A DNA stretch of 64,000 nucleotides from Halobacterium sp. CBA1132. GTDB taxonomy: Archaea > Halobacteriota > Halobacteria > Halobacteriales > Halobacteriaceae. The stretch is from NCBI RefSeq assembly GCF_001485535.1, contig NZ_BCMZ01000001.1:310001-374000 (forward strand). The letters run 5' to 3'. Each line of letters begins with the position of its first letter. Within the stretch, counting starts at the first letter, position 1. The position numbers and the translations under genes are program-made. The notes below the pieces were generated by a model that did not search any database, was not told the origin of the DNA, and saw only the letters and a list, made by a program, of their open reading frames with translations. Positions 52,226-61,655 of the stretch are shown piece after piece.

Positions 52226-54304
52226 ATGAGCAACGAATCGACTGACGACGTCTCCCACCACGAAGACCCGGACGCCGACCCGGACGCCCCCGAGGAGGGC
52301 GAGGAGTCGGCGCCCGAGTCTGCCGAACCCCTCGACGAACTCGAGGACCTCGGCAGCGAGGTCGGCGTGGAAGGCGACGTCTCGATCAACGAGGACGACG
52401 CCGAGGACGACCTGCTTGGCGGCCTCGAAATCCCGGACACCTCCGCTATCGAGGTGCCCGACCGACTGGTCGACCAAGTCATCGGTCAGTCCGAGGCCCG
52501 CGACATCATCATGCGGGCGGCCAAACAGCACCGCCACGTGATGATGATCGGCTCCCCCGGCACGGGGAAGTCGATGCTCGCGAAGGCGATGAGCCACCTC
52601 CTCCCGAAGGAGAGCCTCCAGGACGTTCTCGTCTACAACAACCCGGACGACTCCAACGAACCGAAAGTCCGGACCGTTCCCGCAGGGAAGGGCGAACAGA
52701 TCGTCGAAGCCCACCAGGAGGAAGCCCGCAAACGCAACCAGATGCGGTCGTTCCTCATGTGGATTATCATCCTGCTCGTCGTCGGCTACGCGCTCTTCAT
52801 GGCGCACAACGTCCTACTGGGCGTGCTCGCAGCCGGTGTCATCTATCTGGCGTTCCGCTACACCGACCGCGGCGGCGACGCGATGGTGCCGAAGCTCCTC
52901 ATCAACAACGCCGACAGTCAGACCGCGCCCTTCGAGGACGCCACCGGTGCCCACGCCGGCGCGCTGCTCGGCGACGTCCGCCACGACCCGTTCCAGTCCG
53001 GCGGCATGGGGACGCCGAGCCACGAGCGCGTCGAAGCCGGCGCCATCCAGAAGTCCCACAAGGGCGTGCTGTTCATCGACGAAATCAACACGCTCGACGT
53101 CCGCAGCCAGCAGAAGCTCATGACGGCGATTCAGGAGGGCGAGTTCTCCATCACCGGGCAGTCCGAACGCAGTTCCGGTGCGATGGTGCAGACCGAGCCC
53201 GTGCCGTGTGACTTCATCATGGTCGCGTCCGGGAACATGGACGCGATGGAGAACATGCACCCCGCGCTCCGCTCCCGCGTCCGCGGGTACGGGTACGAGG
53301 TGTACATGGACGACACCATCGAGGACACCCCGGAGATGCGCCGGAAGTTCGCGCGCTTCGTCGCCCAAGAGGTCGACCGCGACGGGCAGCTCCCGCACTT
53401 CGACGACGACGCCGTCCGGGAGGTCATCCTCGAAGCGAAGCGCCGCGCCGGCCGCAAAGACCACCTCACGCTCGAACTGCGTGACCTCGGTGGACTCGTG
53501 CGGGTCGCCGGCGACATCGCACGCTCGCAGGGCCACGAACTCACCACGCGCGACGACGTCCTGCAGGCGAAGAAGCGCTCGCGGTCCATCGAACAGCAGT
53601 TCGTGGACAACTACATCGAGCGCCGCAAGGACTACGAACTCGGCACCTCCGAGAAGGAGGCCGTCGGTCGCGTGAACGGCCTCGCGGTCATGGGCGGCGA
53701 CTCCGGTATCATGCTGCCCGTGATGGCCGAAATCACGCCCGCGCAGAGCCAGGAGGAGGGTCGCATCTACGCGACCGGCCAGCTCAAAGAGATGGCCGAG
53801 GAAGCCGTCGAGAACGTCTCCGCCATCATCAAGAAGTTCAGCGACGAGAACATGTCCGAGAAGGACGTGCACATCCAGTTCGTCCAGGCTGGCGAGGGCG
53901 GCGTCGACGGCGACTCCGCCTCGATTACCGTCGCGACCGCGGTCATCAGCGCGCTCGAAGACATCCCCATCGCGCAGGACCTCGCGATGACCGGGAGCCT
54001 CTCCGTTCGCGGAGACGTGCTGCCGGTCGGCGGCGTCACGCACAAAATCGAGGCCGCCGCGAAAGCGGGCTGCAAGCGCGTCATCATCCCGAAAGCCAAC
54101 GAGCAGGACGTGATGATCGAGGACGAGTACAAAGACCAGATCGAGATCATCCCGGTCTCGCACATCAGCGAAGTCCTCGACGTCGCGCTCGTCGGCGAAC
54201 CCGAGAAGGACTCCCTGGTCGACCGCCTCAAATCCATCACCGGCAAGGCCCTCGAAGGCCAGACGGAGTCGGGGACGACCAGCAGTTCGCCGAGTCCGCA
54301 ATAG
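52226..54304 (+). CDS. lonB: Archaeal membrane-bound Lon protease (LonB)
   Basis: An ATP-dependent, membrane-anchored protease of 692 residues, essential in several haloarchaea and controlling membrane protein and carotenoid levels. Walker A is GSPGTGKS (K115). Two membrane helices at about residues 175-212 ([20 protein letters not shown], then [16 protein letters not shown]) interrupt the ATPase domain as in all LonB. The C-terminal serine/lysine protease site is VDGDSAS (S564) with K607 in [13 protein letters not shown]. The N-terminal 65 residues are a strongly acidic linker. AGTATATC, about 48 bases before the ATG, is a TATA box. Confidence 0.95.
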   Translation: MSNESTDDVSHHEDPDADPDAPEEGEESAPESAEPLDELEDLGSEVGVEGDVSINEDDAEDDLLGGLEIPDTSAIEVPDRLVDQVIGQSEARDIIMRAAKQHRHVMMIGSPGTGKSMLAKAMSHLLPKESLQDVLVYNNPDDSNEPKVRTVPAGKGEQIVEAHQEEARKRNQMRSFLMWIIILLVVGYALFMAHNVLLGVLAAGVIYLAFRYTDRGGDAMVPKLLINNADSQTAPFEDATGAHAGALLGDVRHDPFQSGGMGTPSHERVEAGAIQKSHKGVLFIDEINTLDVRSQQKLMTAIQEGEFSITGQSERSSGAMVQTEPVPCDFIMVASGNMDAMENMHPALRSRVRGYGYEVYMDDTIEDTPEMRRKFARFVAQEVDRDGQLPHFDDDAVREVILEAKRRAGRKDHLTLELRDLGGLVRVAGDIARSQGHELTTRDDVLQAKKRSRSIEQQFVDNYIERRKDYELGTSEKEAVGRVNGLAVMGGDSGIMLPVMAEITPAQSQEEGRIYATGQLKEMAEEAVENVSAIIKKFSDENMSEKDVHIQFVQAGEGGVDGDSASITVATAVISALEDIPIAQDLAMTGSLSVRGDVLPVGGVTHKIEAAAKAGCKRVIIPKANEQDVMIEDEYKDQIEIIPVSHISEVLDVALVGEPEKDSLVDRLKSITGKALEGQTESGTTSSSPSPQ

Positions 54305-54307
54305 GAC

Positions 54308-54360
54308 CTTTTTGCTGCGCTCTCTCGGGCGCTGACGCGCCCTCGTTCGCTGGCAAAAAG
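54308..54360 (+). terminator. Long hairpin directly after lonB
   Basis: CTTTTTGC (54308-54315) pairs with GCAAAAAG (54353-54360), enclosing an inner stem GGGCGC-tgac-GCGCCC (54327-54342). It starts three bases after the lonB stop and supplies U-runs on both strands. A second AAAAAG copy and a CCCCC-tcc-GGGGG hairpin follow before 54400. Likely a terminator or a repeated element that acts as one. Confidence 0.6.
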
Positions 54361-54513
54361 CTACGCTAAAAAGCCGTCCTCACCCCCTCCGGGGGTTCGT
54401 CGGCCCGCTCGCTCACTCCGTTCGCTCGCGGTGGGTGTTCTCGGTTCTCTCCGCTACCGCCTCCGCGACCGCTGTGACCGCCACTTTTCTACGCGCGTCC
54501 CGCGTGCGCCGAC

Positions 54514-55182
54514 GTGATGGCGTACTGGGTCGCGTTCGCGGCGTTCGCGCTGCTGGTGACCGCTGGACTCGTCGCGCTCACGCGAGCGTCGGCGGGCGTC
54601 GTCGGCGAGGGAACCGAGGAGTTCACGGCGGGCGAGTTGCTGCTGCAGACGACGCTCTCGCAGGCGGTCGTCGGCGCGCTGCTCGTGGTCGCGGTGTGGC
54701 TCGCGCGGATTCCCGTCGATTCGCTGGGCGTCGCCGTCTCCGCCGACCTCGTCGCAGTCGGCGTTGCCGCGGGGTTCGTGCTCGCGGTCGGGAACGAGGC
54801 CGCGATGCGCGTGGTCGACGCCGCGGGGCTGGGCTACGACGAGGAGCTCCGGGAGGCGCTGACGCCCGAGTCGCGCGGTGGCTGGCTGATTCTGTGCTTC
54901 GTCGCGCTCCCGGTCGTCGCGGGCTTCGAGGAACTGCTGTTTCGGGGGATTCTCGTCGGCGCGCTCTCCGTGGGGTTCGGCGTGTCGCCGTGGGTGCTCG
55001 CGGCGGCGTCCAGCGTCGTGTTCGGCGCGGCACACACCGCGCAGGGCGCGACCGGCGTCGTCGTCACGACGCTACTGGGATTCGCGCTCGCCGCCGCGTA
55101 CGTCGCCACTGGCAGCCTCCTCGTCGTGTTCGTCGCGCACTACCTCGTGAACGCCGCGGAGTTCGCGGCCCACGCGCGGTAG
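54514..55182 (+). CDS. CPBP-family intramembrane metalloprotease
   Basis: A 222-residue membrane protein of the CAAX-protease/bacteriocin-processing (CPBP) family. Motif 1 is AGFEELLFRGILVGALS (E-E-x3-R) and motif 2 is VVFGAAHTAQGATG with His; a third His is in VFVAHYLVNAAEF. About six membrane helices. These enzymes cut membrane substrates; in archaea the natural target is unknown. It starts at GTG 54514 or the ATG right after. It follows lonB, a membrane protease, by about 200 nt containing hairpins. Confidence 0.85.
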   Translation: MMAYWVAFAAFALLVTAGLVALTRASAGVVGEGTEEFTAGELLLQTTLSQAVVGALLVVAVWLARIPVDSLGVAVSADLVAVGVAAGFVLAVGNEAAMRVVDAAGLGYDEELREALTPESRGGWLILCFVALPVVAGFEELLFRGILVGALSVGFGVSPWVLAAASSVVFGAAHTAQGATGVVVTTLLGFALAAAYVATGSLLVVFVAHYLVNAAEFAAHAR

Positions 55183-55638
55183 TCAGGCTTCGAGGTCGCG
55201 GAGTCGGTCCGCGACTTCGGGCGGCGCACCGCTCGGGCCGTCGCGGACGCGGTGGTCTGGGATGAAAAGCGGCACGGGGTTCTCCGCGAGCGCGGCGCGT
55301 GCGGTCTCGCGCGCGTCGCTGTCCTCGGGGTCGACGTCGGGGACCATCGAGAGGACGCGCTTGACGGTGACGCGTTCGCCGTACGGGATGTTGCGGACGG
55401 CTTCGAGGACTTCGCGGTGTTTCGTCGGGACCGTCAGGCCGACCTCGACGTCGTCGAAGTCGTCCTCGCTCCCCTCGAAGTACGCCTCGACGCGGTCGAG
55501 CAGCGGGTGGTCGGGGTCGGCGTCGGCGGGCGCCGCCTCGGGGAAGGAGACGTTGATGACGCGGTCGCCCGCGACGCCGAGTTGGACGGCTCTGTCGAGA
55601 TACGACGCCTCGCGTGCGTAGATGCCGGCCGCAGTCAT
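55183..55638 (-). CDS. MGMT-like protein with Asp in place of the catalytic Cys
   Basis: A 151-residue protein of the O6-alkylguanine-DNA alkyltransferase fold. The start is [20 protein letters not shown]. The DNA-binding helix is near [19 protein letters not shown]. The active-site loop reads [19 protein letters not shown], where active enzymes have PCHRV; the codon at 55255-55257 encodes Asp128. It therefore cannot accept alkyl groups in the usual way. Alkyltransferase-like (ATL) proteins with Trp or Ala here flag lesions for nucleotide excision repair, and this may do likewise. Asp at the site is unusual. Confidence 0.82.
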   Translation of the reverse strand: MTAAGIYAREASYLDRAVQLGVAGDRVINVSFPEAAPADADPDHPLLDRVEAYFEGSEDDFDDVEVGLTVPTKHREVLEAVRNIPYGERVTVKRVLSMVPDVDPEDSDARETARAALAENPVPLFIPDHRVRDGPSGAPPEVADRLRDLEA

Positions 55639-55733
55639 GTACACACGGAGGAGAGACACGGCCTTGTACGTTCGGTCCCCGGTGAGTCCGGCGGTCTTCG
55701 GGCGCCGTCGTGCGCGAACCGACGCAAGGTTTA

Positions 55734-55759
55734 TGTACAAACTAGTTCATCAATGTACA
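55734..55759 (+). promoter_or_regulatory. Two TGTACA boxes in the trpC promoter (TRP-box-like)
   Basis: TGTACA occurs at 55734-55739 and 55754-55759, centres 20 bp apart (two helical turns). The first overlaps the TATA-like TTTATGTA; the second ends three bases before the trpC ATG, covering the start site. TGTACA is the consensus bound by the archaeal tryptophan regulator TrpY in Methanothermobacter. An AACTAGTT palindrome lies between. A third TGTACA (55638-55643) overlaps the start of the divergent MGMT-like gene. Use of TrpY here is inference. Confidence 0.68.
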
Positions 55760-55762
55760 GTA

Positions 55763-56518
55763 ATGAACGAGAGTGACGGGCTCGCGCCAGCGGTGCAGTC
55801 CATCCTCGACGCGGCCCGCGAGCGAGAACCGGACGGCCAGCGGGTGTCGGTGTCCCCGCGGTCGCTGCCCGACGCGCTCGCAGCCGCCGAGGCGGACGGG
55901 CGCGTGCCCACGATTGCGGAAGTGAAACCGACGAGTCCGACCACCGACGGCGAGCGCCGCGACGACCCCGTCGCGCTCGCCGAGCAGATGGTCGCGGGCG
56001 GCGCGGCCGCCCTCTCCGTGCTCACCGAGCCGGAGCACTTCGGCGGCAGCCCCGAGAACCTCCGCGCGATTCGGGACGCCGTCGACGTGCCCGTGCTCCG
56101 CAAGGACTTCCTGCTGCGCGAAGCCCAGTTGGACGCCGTCGAGGCCGACGTCGTCCTGCTCATCGCGCGCTTCCTCGGGGACGACCTCGAACCGATGCTG
56201 GCGGCCGCCCGCGAGCGCGGCTTCCAAGTGCTCGTGGAGGTCCACGACCGCGAGGAACTGGACCGCGCTATCGCGGCGGGCGCGGACATCGTCGGCGTGA
56301 ACAACCGCGACCTCGCGAAACTCGACGTCGACCTCTCGACGTTCGAGTCCGTCGCACCCTACGCGCCCGAGGACGTGACGCTGCTCGCGGAGAGCGGCGT
56401 GCAGACGCCCGCCGACGCCCGCCGGATGCGGGAAGCGGGCGCCGACGGCCTGCTCGTCGGAAGCGCCATCATGGACGGCGACGTAACCGAGAACACGCAG
56501 ACACTAACGAACGCATGA
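55763..56518 (+). CDS. trpC: Indole-3-glycerol-phosphate synthase
   Basis: Converts carboxyphenylamino-deoxyribulose-phosphate to indole-glycerol-phosphate in tryptophan synthesis. The 251-residue TIM-barrel enzyme has [14 protein letters not shown] (substrate-binding Glu/Lys), [16 protein letters not shown] with the catalytic Lys, and [17 protein letters not shown], as well as a late [15 protein letters not shown] phosphate loop. I started at [11 protein letters not shown] because its ATG directly follows the TGTACA promoter. First gene of trpCBA; overlaps trpB by 4 nt. Confidence 0.94.
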   Translation: MNESDGLAPAVQSILDAAREREPDGQRVSVSPRSLPDALAAAEADGRVPTIAEVKPTSPTTDGERRDDPVALAEQMVAGGAAALSVLTEPEHFGGSPENLRAIRDAVDVPVLRKDFLLREAQLDAVEADVVLLIARFLGDDLEPMLAAARERGFQVLVEVHDREELDRAIAAGADIVGVNNRDLAKLDVDLSTFESVAPYAPEDVTLLAESGVQTPADARRMREAGADGLLVGSAIMDGDVTENTQTLTNA

Positions 56519-57864
56519 GCGACCAATCCCAGCGAACGACGGGCGAACAGGAGACGCGGGCCGGGAAATTCGGCGCGTACGGCGGCCAGTACGTCCCCGA
56601 GGTTCTGATGCCGGCGGTCGAGGAACTCGCGGACGCCTACGAGCGCTACGTCCTCGAGAACGAGGACGGCTTCGTTGACGACTTCCGGCAGCGAATCCGG
56701 GAGTTCGGGGGGCGACCCACCCCGTTGAGCCACGCCGAGAACCTCTCGGAGCGCTACGGCTTCGACGTTTACCTCAAGCGAGAGGACCTCCTGCACGGCG
56801 GCGCGCACAAGCTCAACAACGCGCTCGGGCAGGTGCTGCTCGCGAAGTACATGGGCAAAGAGCGCATCGTCGCGGAGACCGGCGCCGGCCAGCACGGCAC
56901 CGCGACGGCGATGGCGTGCGCGTACCTCGACATGCCCTGCGAGATTTACATGGGCCGCACGGACGTCAACCGCCAGCGGCCGAACGTCTTCCGGATGCGC
57001 ATCCACGACGCCGAGGTCAACCCCGTCGACGTCGGCTCGGGAACCCTCAAAGAGGCCATCAACGAGACGATGCGCGACTGGGCGACGAACGTCGAGGACA
57101 CCCACTACGTCATCGGTTCCGTGGTGGGGCCGCACCCGTTCCCGGCGATGGTCCGGGACTTCCAGTCGGTCATCAGCGAGGAGATGCGCGAGCAGAGCCG
57201 CGAGCGACTCGGCGAGCTGCCGGAAGCCGTTATCGCGTGCGCGGGCGGCGGGTCGAACACGATGGGCGCGTTCTCCGCGTTCGTGGGCAGCGCGAAACTC
57301 CCGGGTGCGCCCGAGGGAACCCACGAGCCCGCGCCCGACGTCGACTTGCTCGCGGTCGAAGCCGGGGGCTCCAGCCTCGGCGTCGACAAGGACGAGGGGT
57401 ACGCGCCGAACTCCGCGAGCCTCTCGACGGGGACGGAGGGCGTGCTCCACGGCGCGCGCACGAAGCTCCTCCAGACGGAGGAGGGCCAAATCGTCGAGTC
57501 CCACTCCGTGAGCGCGGGGCTGGACTACGCGGGCGTCGGCCCGGAGCTCGCGCACCTCGTCGACGAGGGCCGCGTCGAACCCGTGAACGTCGACGACGAC
57601 GCCGCGCTCGAAGCGTTCCACCGGCTCTCCCGCGAGGAGGGCATCATCCCCGCGCTCGAATCCAGCCACGCAGTCGCCTACCTCGAGGAGTATGCGGCGC
57701 ACCGCGCCGCAGGAAACGCGAGCGGCGACGAGCCGCGAGCGGGCGACGGCCCCGTGGTCGTGAACGTCTCCGGGCGCGGCGACAAGGACCTCGACACGGT
57801 CATCGAGGAGTCCGCCGCGCGCGACGTCGCCGGCGCGCCCACGATGGAGGTGTTCGAGGAGTGA
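56515..57864 (+). CDS. trpB: Tryptophan synthase beta chain
   Basis: Joins indole and serine using PLP. The 449-residue protein has [20 protein letters not shown] at the start, the PLP-binding Lys in [16 protein letters not shown], the phosphate-binding loop [12 protein letters not shown] and the late [12 protein letters not shown] motif. A short insert (about residues 400-412: [17 protein letters not shown]) is present where normal TrpB proteins run straight on; it is encoded by a repeated palindromic block also found in trpA. It is the TrpB1-type partner of TrpA. GTG start of trpA overlaps its stop by 4 nt. Confidence 0.95.
   Translation: MSDQSQRTTGEQETRAGKFGAYGGQYVPEVLMPAVEELADAYERYVLENEDGFVDDFRQRIREFGGRPTPLSHAENLSERYGFDVYLKREDLLHGGAHKLNNALGQVLLAKYMGKERIVAETGAGQHGTATAMACAYLDMPCEIYMGRTDVNRQRPNVFRMRIHDAEVNPVDVGSGTLKEAINETMRDWATNVEDTHYVIGSVVGPHPFPAMVRDFQSVISEEMREQSRERLGELPEAVIACAGGGSNTMGAFSAFVGSAKLPGAPEGTHEPAPDVDLLAVEAGGSSLGVDKDEGYAPNSASLSTGTEGVLHGARTKLLQTEEGQIVESHSVSAGLDYAGVGPELAHLVDEGRVEPVNVDDDAALEAFHRLSREEGIIPALESSHAVAYLEEYAAHRAAGNASGDEPRAGDGPVVVNVSGRGDKDLDTVIEESAARDVAGAPTMEVFEE
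57715..57741. repeat. Palindromic in-frame insertion within trpB
   Basis: A 27-nt block (AACGCGAGCGGCGACGAGCC followed by GCGAGCG) encoding NASGDEPRA. It differs at only one base from the block at 58200-58226 in trpA. It interrupts the trpB product near its C-terminus. Confidence 0.65.
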
Positions 57865-58742
57865 CCGACAGCGAGATTCGCGGTGCGTTCGCGGACGGTC
57901 CCGCGCTCGTCTCGTACGTCGCCGCGGGCGACCCGAGCGCGGAAGCCAGCAAGGAGTACGTCGAGGCGCTCGTCGAGGGCGGCAGCGACGTCATCGAACT
58001 CGGCCTCCCGTTCTCGGAGCCGGTCGCGGAGGGCACGACGATTCAGAACGCCATCAAGCGCGCGCTCGACGCCGGCATGACGCCGGACGCTTACCTCGAC
58101 CTCGTGCGCGAGTTGGACGTGGACGTGCCCATCGTCTGCATGACGTACTACAACCTCATCTACCAGTATGGGGAGAGCGAGGCGCGAAGCGCCTCGGAAA
58201 ACGCGAGCGGCGATGAGCCGCGAGCGAGCGGCGGTCCCGAGGAGTTCGTCGAAGCCGCGGCGGAGGCGGGTATCTCCGGGTTCGTCGTGCCGGACCTTCC
58301 CGTGAACGAGTCCGAGGCCATGTACGAGGCGTGCCGCGAGCACGGCCTCGACCTGATCTTCATCGTGGCGCCGACCACCACGCCCGAGCGCCTCGAATCG
58401 ATGCTCGACCGCACCACCGGGTTCGTCTACGTGCAGGGCCGGCTCGGCACGACGGGCGCTCGCGACGACGTCAGCGAGGACACGCCCGAGGCACTCGAAC
58501 GCCTGCAGGACGCCGACGTGCCGAAGGCCGTCGGGTTCGGCATCTCCTCGGGCGAGCAGGCCCGCGAAGTCATCGCCAGCGGCGCTGACGGCGTCATCGT
58601 CGGGAGCGCGTACGTCGACATCGTCGCCGACGGCGTCGAGAACGACCTGCCAGCGGGAGAGGTCGCGGACCGCCTCGAAGAGCTCGCCGCGGAACTCAAA
58701 CAGGGGGCGCGGAAGGGACTGCCCGAACCGGAACGCAAATAG
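57861..58742 (+). CDS. trpA: Tryptophan synthase alpha chain
   Basis: Splits indole-glycerol-phosphate to indole and glyceraldehyde-3-phosphate. The 293-residue TIM barrel starts at GTG ([20 protein letters not shown]). The catalytic Glu is in [19 protein letters not shown]; the usual Asp in the second position (DPxADG) is Glu here (EPVAEG), a substitution also seen in haloarchaea. [19 protein letters not shown] and [14 protein letters not shown] form the late loops. An extra segment ([20 protein letters not shown]) is inserted after NLIYQYG, encoded by two DNA palindromes. Overlaps trpB by 4 nt. Confidence 0.93.
   Translation: MTDSEIRGAFADGPALVSYVAAGDPSAEASKEYVEALVEGGSDVIELGLPFSEPVAEGTTIQNAIKRALDAGMTPDAYLDLVRELDVDVPIVCMTYYNLIYQYGESEARSASENASGDEPRASGGPEEFVEAAAEAGISGFVVPDLPVNESEAMYEACREHGLDLIFIVAPTTTPERLESMLDRTTGFVYVQGRLGTTGARDDVSEDTPEALERLQDADVPKAVGFGISSGEQAREVIASGADGVIVGSAYVDIVADGVENDLPAGEVADRLEELAAELKQGARKGLPEPERK
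58179..58226. repeat. Palindromic in-frame insertion within trpA
   Basis: Two joined elements: hairpin GAGGCGC-gaa-GCGCCTC (58179-58195) and a 27-nt block (58200-58226) nearly identical to that in trpB. Together they code for a low-complexity Ser/Ala/Glu/Arg insert after NLIYQYG in TrpA. Confidence 0.68.
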
Positions 58743-58766
58743 CCGACCGCTTGCTACTCGCTACCA

Positions 58767-59561
58767 ATGACACCAGGGAAGACAGCGCGACTCGACCGCA
58801 TCGGCCGGGATGGCCGATTCGTCACCATCCCGATGGACCACGGAATCACACTCGGCGCCGTCGACGGCCTCGTCGACATCGAATCCACCATCGACGACGT
58901 CACCAGCAACGGCGCCGACGCCGTACTCACGCAGAAAGGCGTCGCGCCGCGCGTCCACGACAACAAGAACGGCGCCGGCTACGTCGTCCACCTCAACGCC
59001 TCTACGTCTATCGGCCCCGACTCTAACGACAAGCGCCGCACCGGCACCGTCGAGGAAGCTGTGCGCGCGGGCGCCGACGCCGTCTCCTTCCACATCAACG
59101 TCGGCAGCGACCACGAACCCGACCAGATTACGCAGCTCGCGGACGTCGTCGACGACGCCCAAGACCTCGGAATGCCCGTGCTCGCGATGGCGTACGCGCG
59201 CGGTCCGGGCGTCGACGAGCACGACGCCGAGAGCCTCGGCCACGCTGTCCGCCTCGCGGAGGAACTCGGCGCGGACCTCGTGAAGACCGCCTACTCGGGG
59301 AGCCGCGAGAGCTTCGAGCGCGTCACGGAATCCACGAACAAGCCCGTCATCATCGCCGGCGGCAGCCCCGACGGCGACCGGCAGACGCTCCAGGACGTCC
59401 GCGACGCGATGGACGCCGGCGCCGCCGGCGTCTCCACTGGTCGCACTGTCTTCCAGCACGACGACCCCGGCGCGATGACCGCCGCCATCGCCGCCGTGGT
59501 CCACGAGGACGCCACGCCCGAGGAAGCCCTCCGCGAGGCCGGTCTCCCCATCGAAGCCTAA
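58767..59561 (+). CDS. 2-amino-3,7-dideoxy-D-threo-hept-6-ulosonate synthase
   Basis: First enzyme of the archaeal alternative entry to the shikimate pathway, condensing a deoxyketohexose phosphate with aspartate semialdehyde. The 264-residue class I aldolase-type TIM barrel has RFVTIPMDHGITLGAVDGLV and GADLVKTAYSGSRESFERVT, the Schiff-base Lys being K in VKTAYSG. The next enzyme, DHQ synthase II, lies 415 nt downstream on the same strand after one divergent small gene. It starts 24 nt after trpA, so it may be co-transcribed with trpCBA. Confidence 0.9.
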   Translation: MTPGKTARLDRIGRDGRFVTIPMDHGITLGAVDGLVDIESTIDDVTSNGADAVLTQKGVAPRVHDNKNGAGYVVHLNASTSIGPDSNDKRRTGTVEEAVRAGADAVSFHINVGSDHEPDQITQLADVVDDAQDLGMPVLAMAYARGPGVDEHDAESLGHAVRLAEELGADLVKTAYSGSRESFERVTESTNKPVIIAGGSPDGDRQTLQDVRDAMDAGAAGVSTGRTVFQHDDPGAMTAAIAAVVHEDATPEEALREAGLPIEA

Positions 59562-59563
59562 TT

Positions 59564-59863
59564 CTACACGTCGGCGTACGACATCTGCCACGCCGTCGGT
59601 AACTCCGTCAGCGCCGCTCGGAAGTCGGCGTCGGCCAGCCCGTAGAACTTCTCGCGGCCGACCGCCGTCCGCACGCGTACGACGACCGTGTGGTCGGTCG
59701 CTTCGAACGCCGTCAGCGACCCGCCGTCGGCGCGTTCGAGGCGCGCACACTCGGATTTTCGCTCGACGAGTTCGGCGCCGAGGTCCCAACTCAGGCACTC
59801 CGCGGCGTCCAGTGGGAACGGGACGCGTTCGCTCATGATGCGGCCCTGTCCACTCGTTGCCAT
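59564..59863 (-). CDS. Uncharacterised 99-residue protein between the shikimate entry genes
   Basis: A 99-residue acidic protein beginning MATSGQGRIMSERVPFPLDA. On the minus strand GATTTATAC lies about 28 bases before the ATG and GGAGGG is close to it, so both TATA and ribosome-binding signals support this start. Its core has SWDLGAELVERKSECARLER and EATDHTVVVRVRTAVGREKF, beta-rich. I do not recognise the family. It is on the opposite strand to the aromatic genes around it and would be transcribed towards ADH synthase. Confidence 0.72.
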   Translation of the reverse strand: MATSGQGRIMSERVPFPLDAAECLSWDLGAELVERKSECARLERADGGSLTAFEATDHTVVVRVRTAVGREKFYGLADADFRAALTELPTAWQMSYADV

Positions 59864-59975
59864 ACCACACCCTCCGTAGTTCGGAAGTATAAATCGTGTC
59901 ATTCCGGAGCACGCGCCGCCAGCAAGTACGGGGCGCTCCGGTACGTTCAAGGCCGCACCACGTCTCCATCCTGCA

Positions 59976-61142
59976 ATGACACGGTCCGTCTGGCTGAAGG
60001 CCGACGACGCGGTCGGTGACTGGGAGACGCGCAAGCGACGCATCACGGCCGGCTTGGAGGCCGGCGTCGACTGGGTCCTCGTCGACGACGGGGATGTCGA
60101 GCGCGTGCGAGAACTCGGCTCCGTGAACGTCGCGGCGTTCCGCACGGACGACGGCGACGTCATCGAGGAAGCCGACAGCGAGGACGCCGCCGAACCGGAC
60201 GCGTACGTCGTCGGGAAGGACGGCGAGGGCGACGGCACGGTCGACCTCCCGGAGGACTTCTCGGGGAGCGCGGACCTCTCCGCGGTCCGCCGCGGGAACG
60301 CCGACGCCGCCTACGTCCGCATCCTCGACGAGCGCTACGAGGCGTTCGCCGAGGAAGCCGCACAGGACGCCGACCACACCATCGTCGTCGGCGAGGACTG
60401 GACCATCATCCCGCTGGAGAACCTCATCGCGCGCATCGGGGACGAGACGACGCTCGTCGCGGGCGTCGAGTCCGCGGCCGAAGCCGAGACCGCCTTCGAG
60501 ACGCTGGACATCGGCGCGGACGCCGTCCTGCTGGACAGCGACGACCCCGACGAGATTCGCCGCACCGTGCAGGCCCGCGACGCCGCCGAGCGCGAACGCC
60601 TCGACCTCGCGTGGGTCACCGTCACGGAAATCGAGGAGGCCGGGAGCGCGGACCGCGTCTGCGTCGACACTGGAAGTTTGATGGACGACGACGAGGGGAT
60701 GCTCGTCGGGTCGATGTCCCGCGGCCTGTTCTTCGTGCACGCCGAAACCGCCGAGTCGCCGTACGTCGCGTCCCGGCCGTTCCGCGTGAACGCGGGGGCC
60801 GTCCACGCCTACGTGCGGACGCCGGACGGCGGCACGAAGTACCTCGCGGAACTGTCCAGCGGCGACGAGGTACAGGTCGTCGACCGCGACGGCCACACGC
60901 GCACCGCGGTCGTCGGGCGCGCGAAAATCGAGAAGCGCCCGATGTTCCGCGTCGAAGCCGAGACCGAGTCCGGCGACCGCATCGAGACGCTGCTGCAGAA
61001 CGCCGAGACCATCAAAGTCTCCACGAGCGAGGGCCGCACCGCGGTCACTGACATCGAAGAAGGCGACGAGATTCTGGCCTACCTCGAAGAGGGCGGTCGC
61101 CACTTCGGAGAAGCCATCGACGAACGCATCATCGAACAGTAA
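59976..61142 (+). CDS. 3-dehydroquinate synthase II
   Basis: Turns the ADH product into 3-dehydroquinate by NAD-dependent oxidative deamination, replacing bacterial AroB in archaea. The 388-residue protein starts [20 protein letters not shown] and has the conserved [20 protein letters not shown] and [20 protein letters not shown] segments. The pathway order (ADH synthase, DHQ synthase II, then dehydroquinase at 61.7 kb) confirms the call. Confidence 0.92.
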   Translation: MTRSVWLKADDAVGDWETRKRRITAGLEAGVDWVLVDDGDVERVRELGSVNVAAFRTDDGDVIEEADSEDAAEPDAYVVGKDGEGDGTVDLPEDFSGSADLSAVRRGNADAAYVRILDERYEAFAEEAAQDADHTIVVGEDWTIIPLENLIARIGDETTLVAGVESAAEAETAFETLDIGADAVLLDSDDPDEIRRTVQARDAAERERLDLAWVTVTEIEEAGSADRVCVDTGSLMDDDEGMLVGSMSRGLFFVHAETAESPYVASRPFRVNAGAVHAYVRTPDGGTKYLAELSSGDEVQVVDRDGHTRTAVVGRAKIEKRPMFRVEAETESGDRIETLLQNAETIKVSTSEGRTAVTDIEEGDEILAYLEEGGRHFGEAIDERIIEQ

Positions 61143-61151
61143 CGCGCGCCG

Positions 61152-61607
61152 CTACGGCGAGTCGGCGTCGCCCGCTGCGGCGTCGAGTCGCGTCGTACAC
61201 CACGGGCAGAAGTCGAGGTCGCTGTCGAGTTCTTTGCCGCACTCCGGACACGTCGCCGCTTCCTCGCCAGCGCTCTCGTCGTCGCTCCCGGGCGTCGGCA
61301 CGCGCTCGGCCACGGCGCTGGCCGTGTCGCGGACCGCCACGAGGTACGCGTCGACGACGTTCAGCAGCCGAATCACCAGCAGGCTCAGCGTCACTTCCAC
61401 GCCGAAGCTCTCGCTGGCCTCCATCAGGCCCTGGATGCCGTCGGTTTGGAACGCCTGATACGCCGACTCCGGCACGATGAGCGCCGCCGTCACGAGCGCG
61501 AGCACGAACCACGAGACGGCCCGCACCCAGCGCCGCAGGTAGACGTGTCCGAGGCCGGGGTAGACGAAACCCAGTACCGCCGCGATGACGCCGCGTCGAT
61601 TGACCAC
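61152..61607 (-). CDS. Membrane protein with C-terminal zinc ribbon
   Basis: A 151-residue protein. Two or three hydrophobic segments (RRGVIAAVLGFVYPGLGHVY; VSWFVLALVTAALIV; LSLLVIRLLNVVDAYLVAV) are followed by a zinc ribbon (CPECGKELDSDLDFCPWC). The first segment with GLGHVYLRRWVRA resembles the TM2-like fold of small membrane proteins. Haloarchaeal relatives carry a DUF7575 tag from memory. Function unknown. It converges on DHQ synthase II. Confidence 0.75.
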   Translation of the reverse strand: MVNRRGVIAAVLGFVYPGLGHVYLRRWVRAVSWFVLALVTAALIVPESAYQAFQTDGIQGLMEASESFGVEVTLSLLVIRLLNVVDAYLVAVRDTASAVAERVPTPGSDDESAGEEAATCPECGKELDSDLDFCPWCTTRLDAAAGDADSP

Positions 61608-61655
61608 TGTTACCGGCAGTCCGGGCCGCGCGCTCCTAAAGCCACCGAACGCCGA

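Noticed and set aside
58761-61103. 780-residue minus-strand ORF opposite ADH and DHQ synthases
   Set aside because: Shadow of two recognised enzymes; it has no domain pattern of its own. Only its small embedded ORF (59564-59863, different frame) is supported.
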